A stretch of 64,000 nt of DNA from Pomacea canaliculata (lineage: Eukaryota; Mollusca; Gastropoda; Architaenioglossa; Ampullariidae): the NCBI RefSeq assembly GCF_003073045.1, contig NC_037599.1, positions 4,216,001 to 4,280,000 on the forward strand. The letters run 5' to 3'. Position numbers and translations under genes: made by a program. How positions within the stretch are numbered: position 1 is the first letter of the stretch; every line of letters begins with the position of its first letter. Shown here piece by piece: positions 1 to 11,284 of the stretch. Under the pieces are notes generated by a model. That model was not told the origin of the DNA and made no database searches. It saw only the letters and a list, made by a program, of their open reading frames with translations.

Positions 1-2177
1 ACAAGGAGGTTATAAATTAAATGATTGACATATATGACCAAAATATTGCATTTTTGTGCAGTTACTCAAAGACTTAAGTAGTTAAAGATAACATTTAATA
101 TTACATCTTCTATACTTCATTAATAAACTTATTTCAAAAAGAAAATAACATTGAACACAACCTAGTCATGATATCCCTTTGGCGCTTTCAATTCTGGACT
201 GGAAAAGACTGAATAAGTGCTAAAGATAAAAGAAGAGATTACAACAAAAATCAGTTTTTTTAAAATAGAACTTAGATCAATTAGGATAACGTTAAACCCA
301 CTTAACACTGTCAGTTAAGAAACCTGCCATTGATAAATCATAGAATTGTGGTGAGAGGGAGGGAACTTTGCAAATGTTCATCTGCTATAGCTTACTTCCC
401 TTTAATCAGTGGTCTGTTCTAGTCGGTTACTCTTCTTTGTGTTGCCCTAGACAACGTACACATACCCGTGTATGTGCTGTTGGACTCAGAATTCTGAGTT
501 ATGTGATGTTTGTGCTTGTGTATCTCGAGAACAGGGGGTGGTGCGTAGACATTCACCGAAAAAAGTAGGAACTAGAGTATCTTGCACTGAGCTTTACTCG
601 ATCAATGCAGCCTATTTCCTGTTCATCAATTAGGGGCAGGGATAAGCCCTCAGGCATTGCTGCTGTAGCCACCACCTCTTTCACATTTTGAAAAAGCAGT
701 GTGATCTGATTCAGCCAAGTGGTTCTCTTAATTGCTGCTATCGCCAGAATGTACCATGATGTACACGTGTGCTTGTACAGTGTTCATCATGAAATCGTCC
801 AGGGACACAAAATAAACTTACTGGTCAAATTAACTGACCCAGAGCCGAAGTCTGATCTGTAATATTTATAGTTCTTCGTGTAAATCAAGAAAAATCAGAT
901 AAAAACTTTCGAGCATGCTCAATAAGTTCATTTTATAGATTTCAACTTCGACGTGAATTATTGTTAATAGTACACAAATGCGATTATTTTCTTTTGTTTA
1001 TAATAAACAGGTATATAAATATTTTATAAGATACATGAGCTTTTTGTGCTCGCCGATTGTTGCCGTTAATTACGTCCCCCTGCCACGTGGGTACTCTCCC
1101 CTACAGAGACGCCAATATGGCGCTAACGCGGAGGAGGCTTTTCGTACCAGAAGAGACCATTACATAATTTACATTATAGTGATTATACTTTAGTCACATG
1201 CTTGTATTAGGACCAAAAAGGTAAAGATGTTTGACTAACCTGCGTGATTTATTATTAAGTTGTCCGAAGTTCACATTTTACTTAATAAATTAATATTTTA
1301 TTTTCACACAATCATAATTTTTTTTGGGTGGCATTGGAAGTCACATTGAAAGACACTATGCACAATATAAATTATATATATATCATAATACACAAAAAGC
1401 AGCGCAATATAATAGTTGTTTAATGGCATCTTTCACTCACACTCACTTCAGAAATCGGCGCGGTGTTTCACTTCGAGATCGAGTTGTGAAATAATCTGTG
1501 CACAAACTTCTGTCTCCTTTATTCGTCCGTGGTCTGTGCGATATCGGTTCAAGCGAACAGAACCGGCCTAACCCTGGGCACCAGTTACACGAGGAGAAAC
1601 AGAGAAGACGGGGAAGAGTTTGAGACAAGATCCCCTTTCAACTTGCAGCGAATTCGAGCGCGGCAGCGGGTGTGCAGGGTAATGGCCACACGTACGGGTC
1701 ATGATCAGCTCGGAAAGGTCATGACCCTTATCAAATTCATTCAATGAAGGATCGCACTCTTCCTTTGCGTGGCTCTAGCTTTTACCGCCTATTTTGCAGA
1801 CTGGGGTAGCCATTTCAAAATAAATGAAATATTATGTGCGGTAATAAAATTGAAAATTATAAATTATAAATTAAACATAACCTATGACAGCATTTGTTAA
1901 GCAATAGCAACTTGAAATCTCAGTTAAGAATGTGTTTACTGTTTCTTCATAGATGATCACAATTTTGCAGAAATACTGATAGAAGCAACATAAGCACAGC
2001 TCTGATTTGGTGTTTACTACTTCCCATTTTTAAGGAAACTTATAAAATAATTCATACAAACCATCAGATTAACTAATCATCATAGTTTTAGTACCATCAG
2101 ACAACTTTTCTGTTGATGATTATGTGTTCTCTCACAACCAGGTAAAAATCTACTTCATTTTTTAAGACCGATATGAT
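1..2177. other. AT-rich stretch, no gene seen
   Basis: I see no supported exon here. The longest open frames are under 75 codons and lack splice sites or family resemblance. Around 1108-1135 there is a short GC-richer patch with CCAATATGGCGC, which resembles a YY1-type ATGGCG context and would encode only a 16-residue peptide. The rest is AT-rich intergenic sequence. Confidence 0.5.
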
Positions 2178-2181
2178 TTAA

Positions 2182-2740
2182 AGACCAGCCTGAATGGCTT
2201 GCGTTTTCTTCAGATATCGGTAAATATATGCGATATCAAACTGACTTGTAAAATTCACTCCCCCAAACCGATCCGTTAATTAATTATCCGTTACGATTCG
2301 CACCTACGATCAACGAGCGCTGCTAACAGTGTACTACGTCACGTTGGTACACCATTCACAACATTGCTAAAAGTCAACACTTATGAGCGACAGTTCGGAT
2401 TATTAGGACGCTGTCAGTCTGCATTTCTCATGGTTCTCAAAAACTGCTACTTTAGCACGAAAAACGCAAACTTTCAACGTCTGAATAAACCAAACTGTCG
2501 GTCATTCTCTCTCTCTCTGTTTGGTGTTGACTGGTGGTAACTTTGTCAGTGATGCACTAGCGTGACGTAGTACACCATTATCAGCGCTCGTTGATCGCAG
2601 ATACGAATCGCGGACTTTGCTAGCGGGGAATTAATTAATGGATGTGTTTTGGAAGCTGAAGTTTACAGGTTAGGTTTACATTGCCTACATCTACCGATAT
2701 CGGGGTGAAAAAATAAACCGCAAACCATTCAGGCTGGTCT
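2182..2740. mobile_element. Fold-back MITE flanked by TTAA
   Basis: The two ends are inverted copies of each other. The left end begins AGACCAGCCTGAATGG after TTAA at 2178-2181, and the right end closes with the reverse complement before TTAA at 2741-2744. The similarity continues inward through blocks such as GATCAACGAGCGCTG (left near 2310, right near 2595) and GTGTACTACGTCACG. It then weakens through about 250 bp per arm, leaving only a short central loop. No transposase frame is present, so this is a non-autonomous DNA element. The TTAA at both edges suggests a target duplication of the piggyBac type, but that assignment is inference because TTAA could be part of the terminal repeat. Confidence 0.75.
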
Positions 2741-2744
2741 TTAA

Positions 2745-4192
2745 ACAAATATAGGGCTTCACATATTAGCATCTCGTGGAATTATAATAACACACTTAAA
2801 TAACGCCATACGTATGCGTGTTCAAGAGAGAAAGAACATCTGAATGGCGTGCCCATGCTGCCCCAGTCCAAGATGTAATGCCGGAGCTGCACAAAGGCTG
2901 CACTATGGCACCTCCAGTTCTCCTCAAATTGATGTGGACGTGCGGCCCGATGGCATGTTAGAAAGGTCAGTCTGCAAAACAAATTATCCATGACAGCTCT
3001 TCGATCTCATAAATGATGCTTATTGCTCTGCTAGGTCCGGGAACATTAACTTCTTTTTGAAAATGAAGAATTCAGAACCCCACATGCACTTTGGTCGTGA
3101 TCGTCTCAGAAGTTCAAGTCGATATTATTCCACGTTAATTCCATTTTAAGGAGTTTGCAGTAACGATTTCCGTTGTTTTGCATCTAATTAACAATTTGTA
3201 CCAGCTAGAGAGAGAAGGCAATCCGATAATTAAACGCTTGTTTAACACTTTCGGTAATTTTTGATAGTAATAAAATAACTAATCACTGGAAAGATAAGTG
3301 CTCTGCAATTTTATTTATTACCAGTCAGTGAGAACTTCTAGTTTCTTTCAAAACTGTCCATTCGTTTACCTCATGGCTACTGCTGATGCGTTTGTAGCTA
3401 ATAACTCTTTCCATCCTTTTTTTACCAAATAGTTAATGACTATTTATAGATAAACATGCATGTATTTCTCGAGAAATCACAGGCGTAGAACACCAAACAT
3501 TCGGTGTACAGAAGCTAGAATTTCACGGAGGAAGTGCTTACACATGATCGCAGGCGACGAGCTGGCAGTATTTCATTTTCACTCCTCTAATTTATTCCCA
3601 TTAAGATTTAAACAACAAGCGGCAGGCCCGTTTCTTTATCGACTTTACTTTTTCGTTGTTGGAGACCCGAGTCGCACGTGGTGAATGTCACGGACAAAGC
3701 ACACGATACATCATACAGAGGTGTATAAACACAGACTCATGTGCTGTCACCATGTCACCCAATCTATCCGAGTATATACATATATCACAGTCCATTAGTG
3801 TGCCAGTTTAAGGGCTCAGAGCTTGAAACAGTTTTGAAGAAAATCGTCAAGCGAGAAGGAACGGTTTCATTTTGTATTCATACTGGTCATTGCAGATGTC
3901 AGGCGGATGCAAATGGATTTTGTACAGGATGATGTCACGACTCAGAACAGAAGGAAGAAAGTATGGGCACAGAATAATGGAAGGTTATGAGTACAGATGA
4001 ATGAAAGTTATGACGGAAAATTTTGAGTGCAGGAAGGTGTATTGTGCATGCTTGGGAAAACACGTTTTCAGTGCAGTGTCGGCATAGATTATGAAGGAAT
4101 TGCTACACTGCCTCTTTATGAAGAGGGTGGGGAGGTCTCGTATGAGGGACTCACTGTTTGTAGCAGTTCGGGGCTACACATTTGCTTTTGAG
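2745..4192. other. 3' flank of minus-strand gene, no other gene seen
   Basis: This stretch lies downstream of the stop codon of the minus-strand gene at 4193 and presumably holds its 3' UTR. The nearest AATAAA read on the minus strand is at 3319-3310 (overlapping copies), about 880 nt past the stop. I cannot show that it is used. No coding signal of its own was found. Confidence 0.35.
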
Positions 4193-4945
4193 TCAATCGG
4201 TTTCCACGACCTTGACCTTGTAGAAGTGAACCCTGGGTTGATCCTTTTTACTTCTGAGTTTGGGAAGGGTGGTGCTACCGCTGTTTCGGAATTTCTTGTG
4301 TTGAAAGTCGTGATACACATCCTGATCCAAGGCCTTCAGAATCCTGTACTCGTGCTGAAGCGTCTCCTGTCCTAACTCGGCGTGGTTGGCGTTCACGTAA
4401 TGGATCCGACTGCGGGCTTGGTTATCGGGCACTTTAGAGGAGCATCCTTGGTAGCGTGGCTCATTGACAGTCTGCAGCACGGGCTTCAAACCCGCGGCCT
4501 CGCCTGCACCGTCGCGATCCAACAAGTCATTACCTGCAGTCAAGGACAAGGAGTTTGCTTCCAGACAGCCCCCATCTCCGTCCTCCAGAATGCAGTCCTC
4601 CTCCTCCACTTCTCCAGGTCTGTTTCCGGGGTCGGCACCTTTCTCGTCAAGAATGTCGTTATCAGCAGTAACGGAGACGCCAGCAATCCACACCGACGCG
4701 CCACCAAAATTTCCGCCCGTAGCTACGCTGTCGGCAGTCTCTGGGTATCCCTCCTGGCAGACTAGCACTGCCACCTGGGGGGCTAGATTCTGGTTAGAGG
4801 GCGCGCCAGTTCTCGCTAAGTCGAGGTCAGGTAGCTCGATCTCACCTCTTCTGCTGTAGGCCTCGGTCGCAAGGACATCCCGGAGATCTCCTGAGGCAAC
4901 AGGGAGACTAGCAGGTAGGCACGTCGGCTTCTGGCTGTCCTGCTG
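4193..4945 (-). CDS. Terminal coding exon of uncharacterised minus-strand gene
   Basis: The acceptor CTGTTCCGTTTGCCAG is pyrimidine-rich and is followed by QQDSQKPTCLPASL in phase 0, matching the donor of the preceding exon. The exon ends RVHFYKVKVVETD and a stop at 4193. The middle is acidic and Gly/Asp-rich. The last 70 residues, around HYVNANHAELGQETLQHEYR, look more ordered and conserved than the rest, and they are the best bait for finding homologues. Confidence 0.6.
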   Translation of the reverse strand, partial: QQDSQKPTCLPASLPVASGDLRDVLATEAYSRRGEIELPDLDLARTGAPSNQNLAPQVAVLVCQEGYPETADSVATGGNFGGASVWIAGVSVTADNDILDEKGADPGNRPGEVEEEDCILEDGDGGCLEANSLSLTAGNDLLDRDGAGEAAGLKPVLQTVNEPRYQGCSSKVPDNQARSRIHYVNANHAELGQETLQHEYRILKALDQDVYHDFQHKKFRNSGSTTLPKLRSKKDQPRVHFYKVKVVETD

Positions 4946-7022
4946 CTGGCAAACGGAACAGAAAACAGTGACGTCACCAGATAACATCCTCCAACCCAGA
5001 GATGTCCTTTTTATGAGTAGCTTGTTCTGATAGCTAGTATTGTGTCTGCATGTGACTATGAGTAAGGGTACAAAGTATGTTTCTTGAATTAAGAAAGGGG
5101 TTTGAGCATTATAACCTCATGTCAAATAATCTCCCTGAGAAGTAGTCAGCTTTATGTATCCTTTTCTCTCTCTCCTACTCAAAATGTATTAAATGAGTAA
5201 ACTTTATATCACACACGCACACATACAGGCAAACATAAATTCACAAGCACACGCAAAAGCAAGTATCAAACATACATGCATACCTGCATCTTCCACAGCA
5301 AGCCCTGATGATGGACTTCATTGAGGGTGAGGAGTAGCTGCCTCTGAAGCTTCACACAATGGTCATCGATCTTCTGGAACATCCTAGTGCTGCTCGATAC
5401 ATCCACGGGTCGTCTTTGCTTCACCAGACGCGCAGCACGCGAGGTAGTGACGTCATGTCTGTCTCTACTCAGCCCGGTGATGGAAAGGGCGGGAAGGGTC
5501 GAACGGGGCAAGAAAAAAGAGCCATCCATTCGTCCGCCCGGACAGGCCTCTTCTTGATATGACGGTTGGTCGTAGGGTGGAAAGGGGCATGACTCCTCAA
5601 CTTCTTTAGGAGATTGCTCCCGGACCCCTTGTCTGTTAGACTTGGCGTTGCGGCTGGTGGGTGCTGCAGACTGGTAGGGTAGGGGTGGAGCTCGCCGAGA
5701 GTCGGGTGTCATTTGCCACCCTGATGCCGTTACTTCGCCCTAACTTCCTACCCACGACTCCGTACATCATTTGCGAGCCTCCGTTGAGGATACTCTTCTC
5801 CGGGACAGGGGTTCCCTTGTCGTCGCTCAGCCATGGGTCCCTAGTTAGGCACTGCGTCCAATCAGGCACGCCCAAGCGCAACCTGGTGTACCGTCGACGT
5901 AGATCGCAGGTCGTCCTTGTGAAAGGTCTTTTGACCCACTCCTGGGACAGATTGTTAGGTTTTGTGGGTGTCCTCTTGTGGAAGCATCCGTCTCGACTTT
6001 CTGGCTTTTCCTCGCTATCGCCGCTTGCGGCCGGGAGGTAACTGAAGTTGTGGAAGGTGCTCTCGTCGGGTGGCTGGATCTCCTCCTTCATCTGCGACAT
6101 TATGATCATGGGAGGTACAGACTCGGATCTCTGGGGCACTTTAACAGCATCCATCATGTCCACGACATCGCACTTCGCCACCTCCGTCATTCGTTTAAGC
6201 AGCTCCCGCTTGCGCGAGGCCGCCAGGTGGCGTCGCGCGTGTGACAGTAACTGGCCGTTGCTGGTCTGGGAACGGTTTGCTTTTCTCACCCCCTCAGCAA
6301 GACGCAGGGCAAACGCAGCATTGCTTCGCTCTGGCATCGACAGAGTAATGGGAGACGCTGAAGGAGACTTGTGCGGCCGTTGGCTGCGGGAAGCATCTTC
6401 GCCATCGCTGCTGGAAGCTGCAGTCGCGGTAGACGCACCGCCGTCCTGGTGGTGGTAGTCCATGGCCTGCCAGGGGCTTCGCGCGATCGGGACGCTGGAC
6501 ATCAACAGTTCCTTCATGCTGATGGAGCGACTAGAAACGCTTGGGAAGACGAGGCGCAAGTCACTGCCGTTCGCTCCATCACACTCGTTTCTCGCCTGAC
6601 CTTCCACCTCTGACGCTGCACGCGACGTCCCGCTGTCGATCTTGTTAAAACCCTCCGGCATAAGGGAAGTGCTGACGATGGGGTTGGGAAGGTCGGTCAT
6701 ATGTAGCTTACTGGGGATGGAGACGCTTCTCGGGCGGGGCGTCAGGAGATAAGTGGCGGGGGTCTCCTGCTGAAGAGAAGCAGAAGGGGGGACCCCGTTT
6801 TGCGCCGTTCGTCCCTTTGCTGTTGGTCCGGTTACGCCGCCAATATCTAGCGCATGGTAGGAGGGGAATTTCTGGCTCTGGGAGGGGGCCGTTTGTTCCG
6901 GAAGTTGATGGTGACTTTCTCTTGCTTCAGATTCTTGGAGGAATGGGATATTGCTGATATTCGCCACAATATTGAGAAGGGCGGTGTGACGGAAATTTTC
7001 GTCCAGTTCTTGCATACTTCTG

Positions 7023-7117
<95 letters not shown>

Positions 7118-10100
7118 CTGCTTAGCATAACAAAAACCAGTTGTGTTGCATCCAACATGCCAAAACACGCTCAGGAAATAATATTTTCTAGTCTGAATTG
7201 GTTGGCCTTACATTTGTATTAAAAAGAGACTGTTTCTGCGTTTGTAGAGTGCAACAAACGATTTTCACAGGGCTGGACGACGACAGTCGCAGACGTGATG
7301 ACGCGAGATGAGAAAAGAGAGAGAAGCAAAAGAAGAAAGAGGATGAAAACAAAGAGAATTATTAACAAAGGAGAAAAGGTCGGCGGCATCAAGACCTTTT
7401 TTGACCGGTTGAACATGGACAAACATGGACTAATCGACACTGTCTATTTGTTATTATCAGGCATCTATCTTGCTTTTTGGCTAGGGCAGGTAGTTTATTT
7501 GGGGGAAAGTTGTCTGACTTGCATCATGACTTTGTTCAACTGTACAAAACAGTTTGCACACATTATTACTTTCTTATTTCATGCAGTCAAGTTCTGTCTC
7601 TACCTGAGATGATCTGTTTTAATCTGAGACTAATGCTACTACGATTTTTTTGAACTGTCTTCCTGCAGCTCCACCTCATTATTAAGTTTTACTGCCCGTC
7701 CCCTACCGGGTCCATCTTTTTATTTCCAGGACAGAGAGTTCTCATTCATGCTTATGGCTGGAAAGTATGGTTTGATCCTGTGGAAGAAGGTGAGAAGCAC
7801 ACGTGTGCAGGTTACATGATTACCGGTAATCTTTACCCTCACCTCCCGATTAGGATCCACTCCCTTATGCAACACGGTAGAAAACTGTCCCCTAAAATCT
7901 GCCACGACTATGGGAGATTTTTTAAAATTGTGGAGCTTGAAAATAATAATGTAAACACACTTTTCACATTAAAACACTAATAAATACCTATTTGTAAGAA
8001 GGTCTGGCCGCAATACAGACTACTATTACCTGCCCACCCCACAGATAAGGTCCGTACGCACCCGGCGGTTGATCATGAAGACCTGCCTGTGTTTGGAATT
8101 CTATGACTTTACATGCACCTGCACTTGTCCCAGGTATCAGAACACACTGTAGTCTATTCGTGGTGGGGTGGGAGTGTGTGTATGTAGGGGGAGAGTTGGC
8201 AAAGGTAAGAATGAACTCTGAACGCTTTCTGTCAATCGATATCAGTGCAAAGGTCAGGGTTCACGCTTTGAATTTCGATAGCCTGTCATTTTGCTGCAAT
8301 CACCTCTTATCTTAGGGCCAGACAGAGGGCAAAGGAACCAACCAACTCAGAAAAGAAGTGTAAAAGTTTATGGAGAGTGTTATCGAGACCACAAGACGAG
8401 AGGCTCCGCACACATCATGCGGTCGTCAGGAGAATAACGAAAGCCAGATTATGTGTCGTGACGGGGTGGGTTCACCAAGTGTTGTGCGGGTACTTCTGGG
8501 TCTTATTCGCGTTTAATATTCTGGAAGGGTAGTTTAGTAAATATCGGCACAGTCTTGGATGTCAGATATGTTTACTCTTATATTTAGGATTTTAAATAAG
8601 AAACTACGTTTAAACTAGGATCAAACGTCAAAGGCATCAAACATCAGTGTGCAAGTAGTGGGAAAAGTAGAATAAAAGTAAGGATTACTTCTCACGGATG
8701 TGTCTCTTCTCACAAACCTCTCCTCATCTTAGCATCACTTAGTGCAGAAACACCACCCGGACAGCCAGCAATGAACATGAAGTTTGCCACCCCCGACGCC
8801 ATCTTGCGAAGGAAGCGCATGACGTCACGGCAGTATCAGGGACGCTAGTTAATCATCTTTGATAAAAGTCTGTGTCTTAGATGTTGCCTGCTGAAAAGTG
8901 AAACTACAGTGTTCACTACAACATACACGTTACCACTACAGCAAGTGACGGAACAGGAGGAAAGGACGCCAAGAGCAGTCAAAGAATATTCCAGCATGAC
9001 CAGCGTGTTTGGTGCCAAGTTGATGTAAATGTAAACAAACAAGTTCCTACTATTACTGGTAACAGAAAACATCACTAAACTCCTAAATGAAGACCCAAAA
9101 CATGCCAGAGGAAACCAGAATACCAAAATAAACCCCACGCAGATATGAGGAAGACGGCACAGACAGTTGGTCCTGGTTGGGACTCATTAAAAAGACAATC
9201 TCATTAATGTTATAATGAGACGAGGTTAAGTGGAGCCTGACTATACACCAACTATCAAAGATTTTGCATTATGAGGGAAGAATATATGATGAAGGTGAAG
9301 GCATAAGTAACCTGTGACTAGGTCTAGAGAGAAATACGAGTACTCCCGAGACGAGAACTGAACCCCAAAGGCTTCCAGTTGTTGCAGCAGTTGAAGATTC
9401 ACACTACAAGACCGCTCCGACTGAGTTACCTCCAGTACAAAGTTAAGGCCCCTGCAGGGTAAATTGTTTTAGGGTGGGGGTTGGAGGGGGAGAAAGTGAG
9501 GGAAAGGAGGAAAGAAATGCTGAGAAGAACAAGCCCCACTGTTCCTGCTTGTCATACAGAAACAGAAAATGGTGTACGCCAGGCTAGGAGCGTACCTCCC
9601 TACCTCAGGGGTAAGGACTGCTACTATTGCTGACTTGCTGATGATAACTGTCTACAAACAACAAAAAAACACATCTTTTGCTGCCCGTGTTGCAAACAAT
9701 AGCTGGTTTCCACAGCATTGAGATTTTGCCAAACTGCAGCTAGAAGTTGCCATTCAGAATATAATTATTTTTTGATTCTATATATTTTCACTGCCTAACT
9801 TTTCTGGCAACAAGCTAATCTGATGTGGACAAGCAAGTTTGTCTGGTTTATGAAGGGAAGTACTGGAAACTGGACAAACTGCTTTAGTTTGGGTCGGTCA
9901 GTGTAGTGGCACTTGTGTGACTGTAGACGATGCCCAAAGATAATCTGAACTAGTGAAACCATTAAAAGCAGATATAAGTGGCATCGGACTAGTGTCAACA
10001 ATGCAGACAACAGCTCCTGTCGCTGTCAACACGCATGAAATGAGATATAATCAGGCTTGCCAAGCGGCAAGTACAGGCGCACCCGGGTAAAGGCGACTCA

Positions 10101-10431
10101 TTATCTAGGAACACACTGACAAAGGTTGGCTGCCTCCACAAAGTAGATTCTCACAGAACATAATTGCAGTCAGGCCTGCAAGCAAGCCTCATGCTGCGAG
10201 AAGATGTTGTGTTTTGTGACCTAATAGTCTATATGTCATGTATTCCCTAGTGATGAACACTTTACGACTACGGTTAATCTGTTTGCTGATGAAAGATGAC
10301 TAGATGCTTAGACACAATACTTCAGCCACGGTCACGTGCCATCACAGGTAGAATGAGGAATAAAAGGAGGAAAATGAACAAGATGACACAAATGATGAAA
10401 GGAATCGACAAGTACAGAGCAAAGCAAAGCA

Positions 10432-10481
<50 letters not shown>

Positions 10482-11284
10482 GCAACAGCAGCAGCAGCAG
10501 CAGCAGCAGCAAAAACAACAAAAACGTCACTTATCCAGTCACTTCCTTGTCTTATTATATTTACATATGCAACGTTAGTCAGGACTTCTGTACGGCTGAT
10601 TCTCATTTCTTGCACTGAACAAAGAAAATAAGCAAGTAAGCCTGGAATGCGAACGCGCAACAGTACAACTTTTGTCAATTAATAATTTTAACCTACATTT
10701 GAGTAAGCGAGAAGTTCAACAAACATATTATGTATGTGTTTATATGTATTTATGTGTGTGGGTAATTTGCTTACGCCGTTTTGTTTTTCAACACAACTAA
10801 CCTCGTCAAAAAGGCAAGACCTGTCTCATATTTTGACAGCTGTTGTCAGTCCCGGCAATCACTGCAGTGACAGTGAGGGTTAGTATTCAAACAAACGCCG
10901 GGTGGGCTCCTCCTGTCGCCATGTCGCCTACGTACGACTGTAAGTGTCCTCACAGGCACACGGCAAACAACAACAACTTGTCCGCCACCGCGATCGAAGT
11001 GTAGGTTTGATGAGCGAGCAACCCGTGGGCTTACCTTAGGGGCATCCAGGTACCGTCGATGCCGTCGCCAAGTGGGTTGTGATGTCGGTAGACTGGGGAC
11101 AGTGGCTTGCCGTGGGCCATCGTCGAGAACTGAAGTGTCTCCTTCTTGACTTGGCCCAGCAGGCGGGACTTGGGGCGGGAGGTGGCAGAGGTCGCCAAGG
11201 TTGGATCTTTCATCCTGGCTACGGGGTTGGTGCGGTCGTCAACGTGGCTGTGATTGAGGAGATCATTATTAGGAGGATCAAGGG
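4193..11284 (-). CDS. Uncharacterised large Ser/Pro-rich protein, 3' part of gene (4 exons)
   Basis: I do not recognise this protein. The model joins 11284-11035, 7019-5752, 5663-5284 and 4945-4193 on the minus strand. This gives about 880 residues ending at a TAG/TAA/TGA-type stop at 4193, with the N-terminus still missing. The phases agree at all three junctions (2, 1 and 0), which is the main support. The donors are AAG|GTAAGC, GG|GTAGGA and CAG|GTATGC. The protein is polar, rich in Ser, Pro, Arg and Gln, with no signal peptide or membrane segment. Notable pieces are NPVARMKDPTL near the start, a basic helix-like run RKRELLKRMTEVAK in the second exon, a leucine-rich LQRQLLLTLNEVHHQ at the end of the third exon, and a conserved-looking tail around NHAELGQETLQHEYRILKAL. 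It is probably an intracellular scaffold, nuclear or ciliary type protein; that is a guess from composition. Upstream exons should lie above 11284. Confidence 0.6.
5284..5663 (-). CDS. Third exon of uncharacterised minus-strand gene
   Basis: The acceptor is a pyrimidine-rich stretch ending CCAGTCTGCAG (5664), and the donor is CAG|GTATGC after KMQ. The frame is open with a stop upstream near 5741, so the frame change relative to the long exon must occur between 5741 and 5636. The exon encodes a Pro/Arg-rich part followed by an amphipathic Leu-rich segment, QRQLLLTLNEVHHQGLLW. The proposed upstream intron would be 88 nt, short but possible. Confidence 0.5.
5752..7019 (-). CDS. Long central exon of uncharacterised minus-strand gene
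   Basis: About 1.27 kb of uninterrupted coding frame, by far the longest in the window, beginning with SMQELDENFRHTALLN. It is Ser/Pro-rich with acidic and basic patches and no recognisable domain. The acceptor TTGCAG at 7024-7020 sits directly against a (CAAT)n microsatellite, so there is no ordinary polypyrimidine tract. The frame stays open to 5636, but the continuing exon uses another frame, so I end the exon at the phase-1 donor GG|GTAGGA (5752/5751). A frameshift in the sequence, instead of an 88-nt intron, is the alternative. Confidence 0.6.
7023..7116. repeat. (CAAT)n microsatellite at a splice acceptor
   Basis: About 23 uninterrupted tetranucleotide units. On the minus strand it reads (GATT)n and runs straight into the TTGCAG acceptor of the long exon of the minus-strand gene, so the repeat occupies the place of the polypyrimidine tract and branch site. 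Confidence 0.95.
7730..7789 (+). CDS. Possible short exon, start of an ABCA-like protein (weak)
   Basis: A 60-bp segment is bracketed by a good acceptor (TTTTTATTTCCAG) and a good donor (AAG|GTGAGA). It reads DREFSFMLMAGKYGLILWKK. A Met followed within about ten residues by LxLWKN is how many ABC transporters of subfamily A begin, just before their first membrane segment. No following exon was found on this strand, so this could be chance or a stranded exon. The function is an inference from one short motif. Confidence 0.18.
8710..8830 (-). promoter_or_regulatory. YY1-like ATGGCG start context with CRE, minus strand
   Basis: Read on the minus strand, a perfect CRE (TGACGTCA, 8827-8820) is followed by GCAAGATGGCG with ATG at 8802-8800. 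This opens a 30-codon frame (MASGVANFMFIAG) to a stop at 8710. CRE plus a CAAGATGGCG element placed at the start codon is a known arrangement of TATA-less promoters. It lies inside the large intron of the minus-strand gene, so an alternative promoter is possible but unproven. Confidence 0.3.
9340..9435 (-). mobile_element. tRNA-derived SINE trace
   Basis: On the minus strand the segment reads TAACTCAGTCGGAGCGG, like a pol III A box, and about 45 nt later GGTTCAGTTCTC, like a B box. It does not fold into a proper tRNA, so a tRNA-derived SINE head is the better reading. Confidence 0.4.
10433..10510. repeat. (CAA)n followed by (CAG)n microsatellite
   Basis: About 16 CAA units pass into CAG units. 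The long poly-Thr, poly-Val and poly-Leu frames here are only translations of the repeat. Confidence 0.95.
11035..11284 (-). CDS. Exon of uncharacterised minus-strand gene (most 5' found)
   Basis: This open frame reads SHVDDRTNPVARMKDP and ends GTWMPLR at a near-consensus donor AAG|GTAAGC. The reading frame extends upstream of the ATG at 11213 without a stop until about 11290, where an acceptor CTAACCCCCAG precedes position 11284. So the ATG may be internal, or it may be the true start with 5' UTR before it. The exon ends in phase 2 (AG of an Arg codon), exactly what the next exon at 7019 needs. Composition is typical coding GC-rich sequence compared with its AT-rich surroundings. Confidence 0.55.

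Larger units (their letters stand above)
7126..11034. other. Large intron of the minus-strand gene
   Basis: This is the 4-kb intron between exons 11284-11035 and 7019-5752. Within it are a possible plus-strand exon at 7730-7789, a promoter-like patch at 8790-8830, a tRNA-like SINE trace near 9340-9435 and a CAA/CAG repeat at 10433-10510. The remainder shows nothing I can interpret. Confidence 0.4.

Noticed and set aside
4382-4859. Plus-strand frames of about 130 codons
   Set aside because: They are shadows of the terminal exon of the minus-strand gene.
10296-10678. Poly-Thr, poly-Val and poly-Leu frames
   Set aside because: They translate the CAA/CAG microsatellite.
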